Positions 49,123 through 57,163 of a DNA stretch of 64,000 bases are shown here, piece after piece. The position numbers were made by a program, and so were the translations under genes. Below the pieces are notes generated by a model. It saw nothing but the letters and a program-made list of their open reading frames with translations, searched no databases and had not been told where the DNA came from. Source of the stretch: GWB1-39-12 sp964435575 (GTDB taxonomy: Bacteria > Patescibacteriota > Microgenomatia > UBA8517); the NCBI GenBank assembly GCA_964435575.1, contig CAYSZS010000001.1, forward strand, positions 55,952 to 119,951, written 5' to 3'. The number at the start of each line of letters is the position of its first letter. Position 1 is the first letter of the stretch.

Positions 49123-50022
49123 GTGGGAAAGATTTCGGTTGTTGTTAATACTCTGAACGAGGAAAAGAACTTGCCTCGAGCTTTATCTTCTGTTAAAGAT
49201 TTTGCCGACGAGACTGTGGTTGTTGATATGCACTCCGATGATAAAACCCAGGATATTGCCAAAAAGTTTGGTGCAAAAGTTTTTGAACATGACCGAACCG
49301 GGTATGTAGAGCCTGCCAGAAATTATGCAATTTCAAAAACAACCGGTGATTGGATTTTGGTTTTGGACGCGGATGAAGAAATTGCAAAGTTTCTCGCGGA
49401 TAAATTGAGACAGATTTCCACGGATTCCGATTCGGCAGATTATTATAGATTGCCTCGTAAAAATATCATCTTCGGCAAGTGGATTAAGCACTCTCGCTGG
49501 TGGCCTGACCTAAATATCCGATTTTTCAAAAAGGGAAAGGTTAGCTGGAATGAAATCATTCATTCTGTCCCTACAACTAGGGGCAAAGGACTTGATCTGG
49601 AACCAAAAGTGGAAAATTCAATAATTCATTATCATTATGAGACTGTCGAACAATATATTGAGAGATTAAATAGGTATACGGGAGAGCACGCAAAAAATTT
49701 AATTAAAGATGGATATAAGTTTGACTGGAGTGATTTACTGAGAAAGCCTGTAAATGAGTTTTTAAGTCGTTATTTTCAGGGCGAAGGTTATAAAGACGGG
49801 CTACATGGTTTCGCGTTGGCTGAATTGCAAGCATTTTCAGAGTTTGTTATGTATCTTAAAACTTGGCAGTTGGAGAAGTTCATAGGCAATCACATCGAGA
49901 TAGAAGAGGTTGTAAATGAAATGAAGGAGGCAGAAAACGATCTTCATTATTGGGAGAGCGACGCACTCCTTAAAGAGGTTGGAGGCTTAAAACACAGAAT
50001 AAAAAGAAAACTTAAATTATAA
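49123..50022 (+). CDS. WaaE/KdtX-like GT2 glycosyltransferase
   Basis: A 299-residue cytoplasmic GT2 resembling lipopolysaccharide core beta-1,4-glucosyltransferases. Signature: ISVVVNTLNEEKNLPRALSSV, ETVVVDMHSDDKTQDIAKKFGA, NYAISKTTGDWILVLDADEEI (DxD), RLPRKNIIFGKWIKHSRWWPD, RFFKKGKVSWNEIIHSVP and IIHYHYETVEQYIERLNRYT. The KNIIFGKWI/WWPD/EIIH set is typical of this subfamily. The start is GTG 49123, decided by the promoter. Followed by a palindromic spacer. Confidence 0.9.
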   Translation: MGKISVVVNTLNEEKNLPRALSSVKDFADETVVVDMHSDDKTQDIAKKFGAKVFEHDRTGYVEPARNYAISKTTGDWILVLDADEEIAKFLADKLRQISTDSDSADYYRLPRKNIIFGKWIKHSRWWPDLNIRFFKKGKVSWNEIIHSVPTTRGKGLDLEPKVENSIIHYHYETVEQYIERLNRYTGEHAKNLIKDGYKFDWSDLLRKPVNEFLSRYFQGEGYKDGLHGFALAELQAFSEFVMYLKTWQLEKFIGNHIEIEEVVNEMKEAENDLHYWESDALLKEVGGLKHRIKRKLKL

Positions 50023-50158
50023 TGCCAATCTACGAATTTATGCGAATGTTACGAATAGATACGGATTATGTAGATTAAGACTCTATTATCTAAATCCCAA
50101 ATCATTTGTATTTATTAGTATGCATTGGCATTATTCGAACTTATTCGCATCATTATCT
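50023..50158. repeat. palindromic intergenic element A (CGAAT-rich arms)
   Basis: The 136-bp gap starts with TGCCAATCTACGAATT and a nearby TATGCGAATG block, and ends with GCATTGGCATTATTCGAA and ATTCGCATC. The two ends are inverted copies. The centre contains two heptamers (AAATCCC, AAATCAT). Closely related to the gap at 51838-51970. Confidence 0.65.
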
Positions 50159-51088
50159 ATGAAAATCTTCATCATAATTCTAAACTGGAATCGTGCTGAT
50201 GATACTCTTGATTGTCTAAAATCCGTCGAGAAATTACAAATTACAAATTACAAATTGCAAATTATTATAGTAGATAATGCTTCTACAGACGATTCGATTA
50301 AAAAAATTAAAAAAGGTATCAAAAGTACCACAAGTACCAAAGGTATCATAAGTAAAATAATCGGGAACCGAACTAACTTGGGATTTGCAGCAGGGAATAA
50401 TGTTGGGGTTAAATATGCATTAGATCAGGGTGCTGATTATATAATGGTTTTAAATAACGATACCGTTGTTGATAAAAATTTGTTAATAGAGTTTTTGAAA
50501 GCATTGAAGAAATATCCAAAAGCCGGTATTCTTTCTCCGAAAATATATTTTGCTTCTGGTTTTGAGTTTCATAAAGACAGATATAAAAAGTCAGAATTAG
50601 GAAAAGTAATTTGGTACTCGGGGGGAAAAATAGATTGGAATAATGTTTACGGTTTTGGTAGGGGTGTTGATGAGGTAGATAATGGTCAATACGACGAAGT
50701 TACAGAAACCGATTTTGCAACAGGAACCTGCATGTTTTTAAGTCGTAATGCTTTGGAAAAAGTTGGTTTATTTGATGAAAAGTATTTTATGTATTTCGAA
50801 GATACGGACCTTTCCATGAGATTAAAACGCGTCGGTTTTAGAGTATTTTATGTTCCACGGGCAGTTTTATGGCACAAAGTTGCCCAAAGCTCAGGAATTG
50901 GAAGTGATTTGAATGACTACTTTATTACAAGAAATAGACTGTTGTTTGGTATGAGATATGCAAAATTAAGAACAAGGTTTGCATTGTATCGTGAGAGTTT
51001 GCGTTTTTTACTATCAGGAAGAGTTTGGCAAAGAAAAGGCGTATTGGATTTTTACCTGGGAAGATTAGGAAAGGGGTCATGGCATTGA
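50159..51088 (+). CDS. rhamnosyltransferase-like GT2 glycosyltransferase
   Basis: A 309-residue GT2 of the WbbL/rhamnosyltransferase type: FIIILNWNRADDTLDCLKSV, IIIVDNASTDDSIK, GNRTNLGFAAGNNVGVKYAL, MVLNNDTVVDKNLL (the N-x-D variant of DxD), ATGTCMFLSRNALEKVGLFDEKYFMYFEDTDLSMRL. The latter is diagnostic. Given dTDP-rhamnose synthesis upstream, rhamnose is a reasonable donor. Four heptamers at 50232-50259 encode LQITNYKLQI between beta-strands 1 and 2, and a short repeated stretch encodes STTSTKG. ATG 50159 is preferred over an upstream ATG at 50120 within the palindromic element. Confidence 0.9.
   Translation: MKIFIIILNWNRADDTLDCLKSVEKLQITNYKLQIIIVDNASTDDSIKKIKKGIKSTTSTKGIISKIIGNRTNLGFAAGNNVGVKYALDQGADYIMVLNNDTVVDKNLLIEFLKALKKYPKAGILSPKIYFASGFEFHKDRYKKSELGKVIWYSGGKIDWNNVYGFGRGVDEVDNGQYDEVTETDFATGTCMFLSRNALEKVGLFDEKYFMYFEDTDLSMRLKRVGFRVFYVPRAVLWHKVAQSSGIGSDLNDYFITRNRLLFGMRYAKLRTRFALYRESLRFLLSGRVWQRKGVLDFYLGRLGKGSWH
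50232..50259 (+). repeat. four AATTACA-type heptamers inside a GT2 gene
   Basis: Three perfect AATTACA units and one AATTGCA plus a partial unit. They encode LQITNYKLQI in the loop joining the first helix and second strand of the GT2 fold. Confidence 0.8.
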
Positions 51089-51837
51089 AAATTTCTGCAA
51101 TTATTATCGCCAAAAATGAGGAGAAGAAAATCGGTGACTCTTTGAAATCCGTTAAATGGGTAGATGAGATTATAGTTATCGATAATGATTCGATAGATAA
51201 AACCGCGCAAATAGCAAGAAGATACGGAGCCAGAGTAATACCGTTTAAAGATGGAACATATAGTAGCCGGAAAAATAAAGGAGCAGAGGAAGCAAAGGGA
51301 GAATGGTTACTTTATATTGATGCGGACGAAAGGGTTACCACGAAGTTAAGGGGGGAAATTGAAAATCGAGTATTGAGAAACTCTGCAGAAACGGTTATTT
51401 ATGCTATTCCCAGAAAAAATATAATTCTTGGTCGAGAACTTCGCCATGGAGGTTGGTGGCCGGATTACGTAAAACATTTAGTTAGAAAAAATGCTCTAAA
51501 AGGTTGGAAAGGAGATCTACACGAAGAACCAGTCTTTGAGGGAAATCTGGAGTATTTAAAGGGCGCATTAGTGCATTTAAAGCATGATAACTTATCGGAG
51601 ATGGTGGAAAAAACAAACGATTGGTCTAATATCGAAGCGAAGCTGATGTTCGAGGCAAAGCATCCGCCTATGAATATATTAAGATTTAGTTCAGCAATGT
51701 TTAGAGAATTTTGGTTAAGAATGATAAAGCAGATGGCTTTTCTGGATGGCTCTGAAGGCATCATTTACGCAATTTATCAGGTTTATAGCAGATTTATTAG
51801 TTATGCTAAATTGTGGGAGATGCAAATAAGAAAATGA
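51079..51837 (+). CDS. WaaE/KdtX-like GT2 glycosyltransferase
   Basis: A 252-residue GT2 paralogous to the gene at 49123: ISAIIIAKNEEKKIGDSLKSV, EIIVIDNDSIDKTAQIARRYGA, GEWLLYIDADERV (DxD), IPRKNIILGRELRHGGWWPDYVKHLVRK, GDLHEEPVFEGNLEYLKGALVHLKHDNLSEMV. The E-P-x-F region and WWPD place it in the same core glycosyltransferase group. ATG 51079 overlaps the previous gene by 10 nt; an AGGGG stretch 3 nt upstream is one of the few Shine-Dalgarno-like sequences in the window. Confidence 0.89.
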   Translation: MALKISAIIIAKNEEKKIGDSLKSVKWVDEIIVIDNDSIDKTAQIARRYGARVIPFKDGTYSSRKNKGAEEAKGEWLLYIDADERVTTKLRGEIENRVLRNSAETVIYAIPRKNIILGRELRHGGWWPDYVKHLVRKNALKGWKGDLHEEPVFEGNLEYLKGALVHLKHDNLSEMVEKTNDWSNIEAKLMFEAKHPPMNILRFSSAMFREFWLRMIKQMAFLDGSEGIIYAIYQVYSRFISYAKLWEMQIRK

Positions 51838-51970
51838 TTCGAATTATGCTAATTATGCCAATGCTGCGAATAGATGCAAATATTTTGGGAATAAAATAAC
51901 GACGCTGTAAATTATATAATTCGGATATATTTGTAGATTGGCATTATTCGAATTTTTTAGCATCATTTAT
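51838..51970. repeat. palindromic intergenic element B, related to element A
   Basis: The 133-bp gap begins with TTCGAATTATGCTAATTATGCC and AATGCTGCGAATAG blocks and ends with GTAGATTGGCATTATTCGAA and TTTAGCATCAT. Again the ends are inverted copies, and the right end shares ATTGGCATTATTCGAA with element A. Confidence 0.65.
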
Positions 51971-52999
51971 ATGAAGGCGGCTATCTACAATCCATATCTT
52001 GATACTCTTGGTGGTGGGGAACGCTATACTATGGCTTTTGCTAAAGCTTTAATGGCGCAAGGTTATAAAGTTGACGTGGAATGGAAAAACACTGCAATCA
52101 AAAACAGGTTGGAAAATAGGTTTGGGATAAAACTTAAAGATATAAATTTTATCCATAACATAAAACGTGGGGATGGATACGAGGTTTGTTTTTGGGTTTC
52201 TGACGGGAGCATACCGCTACTTCGTGCTCATAAAAACTTTCTGCATTTTCAGTTTCCTTTCAGAGAAGTTAACGGCAGGTCGCTTCTTAACAAAATGAAA
52301 ATGTTCCGCATCGAAAAAATCATTTGCAACTCATATTTTACGAAAAGTTTTATAGACAAGGAGTATGGGGTTGAAAGTATTGTGATTTATCCCCCCATCG
52401 ATGCTGAATCATTCAAACCTAAACGCAAGGAAAACATTATACTTTATGTTGGGAGATTTTCACAGCTAGAGCAAACAAAAAATCAACATATTTTAATTTC
52501 GAGTTTTAAAAAACTTTACGATTCAGGTGACGAGGGTTGGAAACTGATTTTGGCTGGCGGAGTTGAAGTGGGCGTTGATAATTATATCGAAAAACTTATA
52601 AGGTCAATAAAGGAATACCCGATAGAAATAGTCAAAAGCCCAAGCTTTGATGAATTAAAGTATTTATACGGTATTTCAAGAATATTTTGGTCGGCTGTTG
52701 GTTATGGTATTGATGAGAATAAAGAACCTAAAAAAGTTGAGCATTTTGGGATAAGCGTAGTTGAAGCTATGGCAGGAGGCTTGGTTCCGGTTATTTATTC
52801 TGCTGGGGGATACTTAGAAATAATTGCCGACGGATATAACGGATTTTTATGGAAAACCAAGAGAGAGTTTTTAAAAAAAACTAAGGAACTGATTTATAAC
52901 CATAAGTCGATAAGAATGTTATCCACTCAAGCAAAGCTTGATGCTAAAGTGTATGAATATGAAAGATTTGAAGCCGAGGTTGGCAAACTTCTATATTAG
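51971..52999 (+). CDS. GT4 family glycosyltransferase
   Basis: A 342-residue GT-B enzyme. The N-terminus MKAAIYNPYLDTLGGGERYTMAFAKAL has the GT4 glycine loop and resembles ALG11-like transferases. VIYPPIDAESFKP, IILYVGRFSQLEQTKNQHILI and HFGISVVEAMAGGLVPVIYSAGG (E-x7-E) form the donor site. The start is ATG 51971, which leaves element B outside the gene; an earlier in-frame start at 51938 would include part of the palindrome. The 3' end overlaps the YfhO-like gene. Confidence 0.9.
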   Translation: MKAAIYNPYLDTLGGGERYTMAFAKALMAQGYKVDVEWKNTAIKNRLENRFGIKLKDINFIHNIKRGDGYEVCFWVSDGSIPLLRAHKNFLHFQFPFREVNGRSLLNKMKMFRIEKIICNSYFTKSFIDKEYGVESIVIYPPIDAESFKPKRKENIILYVGRFSQLEQTKNQHILISSFKKLYDSGDEGWKLILAGGVEVGVDNYIEKLIRSIKEYPIEIVKSPSFDELKYLYGISRIFWSAVGYGIDENKEPKKVEHFGISVVEAMAGGLVPVIYSAGGYLEIIADGYNGFLWKTKREFLKKTKELIYNHKSIRMLSTQAKLDAKVYEYERFEAEVGKLLY

Positions 53000-55415
53000 A
53001 TTTTTAACGGTAACCAGAAGTCACTGGCCCTTTTTGGTTATTTTTTTTATTTCTTTAATCTTTTTCTACCCTGTTTTGTTTCAAAAAAGAATACCGCTTC
53101 CTACCGACGCCTTGGTTGGTGCTCATATTCCATGGACAGAAACCGTTTGGGAAGGTTATCCTGCCGGTGTTCCTATAAAAAATCAAGAAATCACTGACGC
53201 AATATCTCAATTTTATCCGTGGAGGTCTTTAGCGGCAGAATTCTGGAGGGTAGGAAAAGCGCCTCTATGGAATTTCTATATGTTTAATGGAACGCCATTT
53301 CTTGCGACCCTACATTCCGCCACATTGTATCCTTTAAATTTTCTTTACCTTTTTTTTAAAGACTCAAACGCTTGGAGCATTTTGGTTTTTTTGCAAATTT
53401 TACTTTCAGGAATTTTTACATTTTTATTACTCAGAAGTTTTAAATTGAGAAAGGAAGCGTCTTTATTAGGCAGTCTTGCATTTGCTTTTTCGGGTTATAT
53501 GATTGCTTGGTTGGAATTTACAACCGGAGGACACGCAGGACTCTGGCTTCCACTACTTTTATATTTTGAAAGAAAATTGATTTTATCTAAAAATATCGGC
53601 TATTTCATTTTTTTGCCATTAACTTTTTTTATGATTTTTAGTGCAGGAGATTTTCAGGTCCCTTTATATATAACTTTGACCTATTTTACGTTTGGGGTTT
53701 ACGAAATATATTTTGAAAGAAAAGTGAGTAAATTTAAGTTTAAAAAACTTTTTCTGGTCTTTCTCGCCTTTTTATTGGGAGTATTTCTTTCTACCCCCCA
53801 GCTACTTCCGACTATTGAACTTTTTAAAAATTCGGTTAGAGTAGGCGATCCTTATATTAAACAATATTTCTATGGTTTGATGGATTGGGAAAAAATCACA
53901 AATTTTATCTGGCCGGATTTTTTCGGAAATATTGTAACCAGAAATTATTGGGGCAAATACGGCTTTCACGAATACTTAAGTTATGTGGGCATAATACCTT
54001 TGGTTTTCGTAATTTACTCCCTTTTTATTAAAAAGAATGGCTCGGAAAAGTTTTTTTGGTTGTTACTTTTATTTAGCTTATTATTTCTCTTTCCAACTCC
54101 TTTGGCGTTTTTACCCTATAAATTAAAAGTTCCGGGAATTGGTACAAGCTCTGCAAGTAGAATTATTTTCTTGGTTGATTTTTGTTTAGCTGTTTTAGCA
54201 GCTTACGGTTTTGATAAATGGCTAAGATTGAAAAACGGTCTTGTAGTCAAGGTGCTTATTTACTTCTTAGCCATTACAGTTGGAATAGGATCGGGATTAT
54301 TGATTAGTATTTTGATTATGAACGAGCCCCTTGACGTTCCGTTTCCCGTATTAACCAATTTAAAAGTATCGTTAAAAAATATGATCCCCCAGACTCTCGT
54401 TATATCTCTTATGACTATTGTGCTGTTACTTTATTTTAGAATAGAAAAAAAGTTTAAAAATAAAAAGATTTTAAAATCAATTATATTTATAACTTCGTTA
54501 TCGATAATAATCCTGACCTCTTTTGATCTTCTCCGATTCTCTTGGAAGAATACTCCTTTCGGGCCGCTTAGGTTCCTGTATCCGACAACCAAGTCAATAG
54601 ATTTTCTGGTAAATGAGAAACAGCCTTTCAGAATTGCCGGTGGAATGCCGACTAATCTTTTTATGCCCTATAAATTATTCTCGGGAGAAGGTTATGACCC
54701 CATATATCCATTGAGGAACTCCGAATGGTATTCGATTGTCGATTGGGGTAGTACCGATAGCTTAAGTGGAAGATATGGGTTAATTCATTATTTTACGTCT
54801 CCTTTAATCAATTCCGCAAATGTTAAGTATGTTATGGATTATAAAAAGGATGTTTGGCGACAGATAAATAATGATGGTAATTTTTATGAGGGAGTTAAAC
54901 CACCGCGTTATAAAGAAGTTTACCAAGACAGTAGAATTTATATTTTTGAAAATACCGAGAGCTTGCCTTATATATGGCTAACTAATAGGTACGGGGTTAT
55001 AAAAGATACAAACGAACTGATAGAAAAACTCAACATTTCTCACGAGCCCCTACTGCTATTGGAGTCAGATCCTGAGGTTCTTTTAGATAAGTCGGAACCT
55101 ATTTATGACGTTAGTGAAATACGAAAGGAATATAACGAGATTAGTTTTAATGTGGAAGCTGATGGGAATAGTTTCCTTTTTCTTTCAGAGACTTTTTATC
55201 CAGGCTGGAAAGCGTACGTTGACGGACAGGAGGAAAAAATATTTAGAGCAAATTATATTTTCCAGTCAATTTTTATTCCAAAAGGGGAACATAATATACG
55301 TTTTATTTATCAGCCGGTTTCGTTTAAAATAGGTTTAGTTTTAAGTTCCGCAACACTTATTTTTTTATTATGCTCTTATTTCGTTTATAAAAGTAAGAAG
55401 GAAATAAATCTATGA
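52959..55415 (+). CDS. YfhO-like polytopic membrane protein
   Basis: An approximately 818-residue membrane protein of the YfhO family, members of which are implicated in glycosylation of teichoic acids or lipids with polyprenyl-phosphate sugars in Gram-positives. Key text: RIPLPTDALVGAHIPWTETVWEGYPAGVPIKN then EITDAISQFYPWRSLAAEFWRVGKAPLWNFYMFNGTPFLATLHSATLYPLNFLY, FAFSGYMIAWLEF and a DFFGNIVTRNYWG loop. About 13 helices and a C-terminal beta domain ending FYPGWKAYVDGQEEKIFRANYIFQ, typical of YfhO. The start is uncertain among ATGs at 52938-52959. It overlaps the GT4 gene by 41 nt. Confidence 0.87.
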   Translation: MKDLKPRLANFYIRFLTVTRSHWPFLVIFFISLIFFYPVLFQKRIPLPTDALVGAHIPWTETVWEGYPAGVPIKNQEITDAISQFYPWRSLAAEFWRVGKAPLWNFYMFNGTPFLATLHSATLYPLNFLYLFFKDSNAWSILVFLQILLSGIFTFLLLRSFKLRKEASLLGSLAFAFSGYMIAWLEFTTGGHAGLWLPLLLYFERKLILSKNIGYFIFLPLTFFMIFSAGDFQVPLYITLTYFTFGVYEIYFERKVSKFKFKKLFLVFLAFLLGVFLSTPQLLPTIELFKNSVRVGDPYIKQYFYGLMDWEKITNFIWPDFFGNIVTRNYWGKYGFHEYLSYVGIIPLVFVIYSLFIKKNGSEKFFWLLLLFSLLFLFPTPLAFLPYKLKVPGIGTSSASRIIFLVDFCLAVLAAYGFDKWLRLKNGLVVKVLIYFLAITVGIGSGLLISILIMNEPLDVPFPVLTNLKVSLKNMIPQTLVISLMTIVLLLYFRIEKKFKNKKILKSIIFITSLSIIILTSFDLLRFSWKNTPFGPLRFLYPTTKSIDFLVNEKQPFRIAGGMPTNLFMPYKLFSGEGYDPIYPLRNSEWYSIVDWGSTDSLSGRYGLIHYFTSPLINSANVKYVMDYKKDVWRQINNDGNFYEGVKPPRYKEVYQDSRIYIFENTESLPYIWLTNRYGVIKDTNELIEKLNISHEPLLLLESDPEVLLDKSEPIYDVSEIRKEYNEISFNVEADGNSFLFLSETFYPGWKAYVDGQEEKIFRANYIFQSIFIPKGEHNIRFIYQPVSFKIGLVLSSATLIFLLCSYFVYKSKKEINL

Positions 55416-56308
55416 AGAACGATGTTTCAATAATAATACCAGTTTTTAATACGAGGGAACTGATAGCGAGAATTTTTCCCATCGTAATTAAAACCAAAGA
55501 AAATGCAAGCAATCGACTAATTGAAATAATCGTGGTTGATGATGCTTCAACTGACGGGAGTTATGAATTTATAAAGAAGAATTTCCCGGAAATAAGACTA
55601 ATTAAGCATAAGATTAATCGGGGTTTTTCTGCCTCCATCAATACCGGCGTACGTAGTGCTAGAGGGAAACTACTTGCTCTTCTCAATAGCGACGTTTTGC
55701 CTGATAAAAATTTCTTAACTTACGTTGTTAAACATTTTGAAGAGCAAGAAGTATTTGCAGTATCGCTTCATGAAAAAGGGTTTTCTTGGGCAAAAGGATA
55801 TTTTAAGGAAGGATTTATAGAACATGCTCCGGGAAAGTTGAAAGATGAGGCTCATGAAACTTTTTGGGTCAATGGCGGAAGCGGGGTATTTAGACGTGAT
55901 TATTGGATGAAGCTAGGAGGACTTGATGAAAGACTTTTAAGCCCATTTTATTGGGAAGATATTGATATTTGTTATCGGGCCGCTAAAAGAGGATTGATAA
56001 ATGTTTGGGAACCGAACTCAAAGATTATTCATGAACATGAATCGACAATAAAAAAACTACCTCAGAATTATGTAAACAATATTAGAGAGCGAAACCAACT
56101 TCTATTTATTTGGAAAAATATAACCAGCCCAAATCTCTTTAGAAAACATATATTAGGTTTGATACAAAGAGTCATTAGACACCCCGGATATATAAAGATA
56201 GTTCTGATGGCTCTGGGGAAAATAAGATTTATTATCAAGGCAAGGAAGAAAGAGAAGAAGGAGAGTAAGATTTCAGACGAAGCAATATTCGCGAAGTTTA
56301 AGGATTAA
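55412..56308 (+). CDS. GT2 glycosyltransferase
   Basis: A 298-residue cytoplasmic GT2. VSIIIPVFNTRELIARIF, EIIVVDDASTDGSYEFI, KINRGFSASINTGVRSARGKLLALLNSDVLPDKN (N-x-D metal site), FWVNGGSGVFRRDYWMKLGGLDERLLSPFYWEDIDICYRAAKRG. The ED-x-D motif and W-x-x-I-x-H-E-H-E-S-T (NVWEPNSKIIHEHEST) are typical of rhamnosyl- or galactofuranosyl-like transferases. The tail is Lys-rich. ATGA overlap with the YfhO-like gene. Confidence 0.88.
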   Translation: MKNDVSIIIPVFNTRELIARIFPIVIKTKENASNRLIEIIVVDDASTDGSYEFIKKNFPEIRLIKHKINRGFSASINTGVRSARGKLLALLNSDVLPDKNFLTYVVKHFEEQEVFAVSLHEKGFSWAKGYFKEGFIEHAPGKLKDEAHETFWVNGGSGVFRRDYWMKLGGLDERLLSPFYWEDIDICYRAAKRGLINVWEPNSKIIHEHESTIKKLPQNYVNNIRERNQLLFIWKNITSPNLFRKHILGLIQRVIRHPGYIKIVLMALGKIRFIIKARKKEKKESKISDEAIFAKFKD

Positions 56309-56338
56309 CATTGATTTAGAGTAGGCATCACTGATAAT

Positions 56339-57163
56339 ATGACAGATGTTTCTATAATCATAGCAAGTTTCAACACCAAGGAATTAACACTTCAGTGTAT
56401 TAAATCGATTGTGGATTCCGCCAAACAAATAAAGTATGAAATTATTGTTGTCGATAATGGCTCAACAGACGGATCGGTCGGAGAGCTAACCAAGTTAACC
56501 AAGTTAACCAAGTTAATTAAGTTAGTTAAGAATAGTGAGAATCTGGGATTTGCAAAAGCGAATAACCAAGGGATAAAAATCGCTAAAGGTAGATACATTC
56601 TTCTTTTAAATACGGATACGAAAGTTAAAAATGGGGCTATAGAAAAACTTATTAATTTTGCAGAAGAAACTCCTGACGCGGGGGCTGTCGGACCCAGGCT
56701 TCTTAACCCAGATGGTTCTACCCAACCTTCAGTTTTCCGATTACCAACTATTAGCCGAGTGATTACACAGTATTGGTTAGGTAAAAATGGTTTACTTGAT
56801 AAATATTCTCCACAGGGACCAAAACCAGACAAGGTTGAGAGCCTTGTTATGGCAGCCTTTTTGATAACACCGGAAGCACTAAAAGAGGTAGGGTTTCTGG
56901 ATGAAAGGTATTTTATGTTTTACGAAGACTTGGATTATTGTAGGCGAGTATGGAAATCAGGTCTCAAGGTTTATTATCTGCCGCGCTCAGAAGTGGTTCA
57001 CTATCATGGGGCCAGTGGAAAGAAAATAGCAGAAGAAGTCAATCAGTGGCGTAGACTTATCCCTTCGAGTAAAATTTACCACGGGCTAATGAAACACTAC
57101 GTTATAAATTTCATTATCTGGTCGGGGCAAAAATGGAAAAGATTAGTAAACACTCAAAGCTAG
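56339..57163 (+). CDS. rhamnosyltransferase-like GT2 glycosyltransferase
   Basis: A 274-residue GT2: VSIIIASFNTKELTLQCIKSI, EIIVVDNGSTDGSVG, NSENLGFAKANNQGIKIAKGRYILLLNTDTKV, AVGPRLLNPDGSTQPSVFRLPT and VGFLDERYFMFYEDLDYCRRVWKSG, all hallmarks of the WbbL/rhamnosyltransferase subfamily. The second loop contains a nine-base tandem repeat (56488-56523) translated as TKLTKLTKLIKLVK, where homologues have a shorter loop. It overlaps the next gene by 31 nt. Confidence 0.9.
   Translation: MTDVSIIIASFNTKELTLQCIKSIVDSAKQIKYEIIVVDNGSTDGSVGELTKLTKLTKLIKLVKNSENLGFAKANNQGIKIAKGRYILLLNTDTKVKNGAIEKLINFAEETPDAGAVGPRLLNPDGSTQPSVFRLPTISRVITQYWLGKNGLLDKYSPQGPKPDKVESLVMAAFLITPEALKEVGFLDERYFMFYEDLDYCRRVWKSGLKVYYLPRSEVVHYHGASGKKIAEEVNQWRRLIPSSKIYHGLMKHYVINFIIWSGQKWKRLVNTQS
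56488..56523 (+). repeat. nine-base tandem repeat (AACCAAGTT x3 + variant) in a GT2 gene
   Basis: Three identical 9-mers and one AATTAAGTT, followed by a partial copy; translated as repeated T-K-L. The unit length preserves the frame. Confidence 0.8.
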
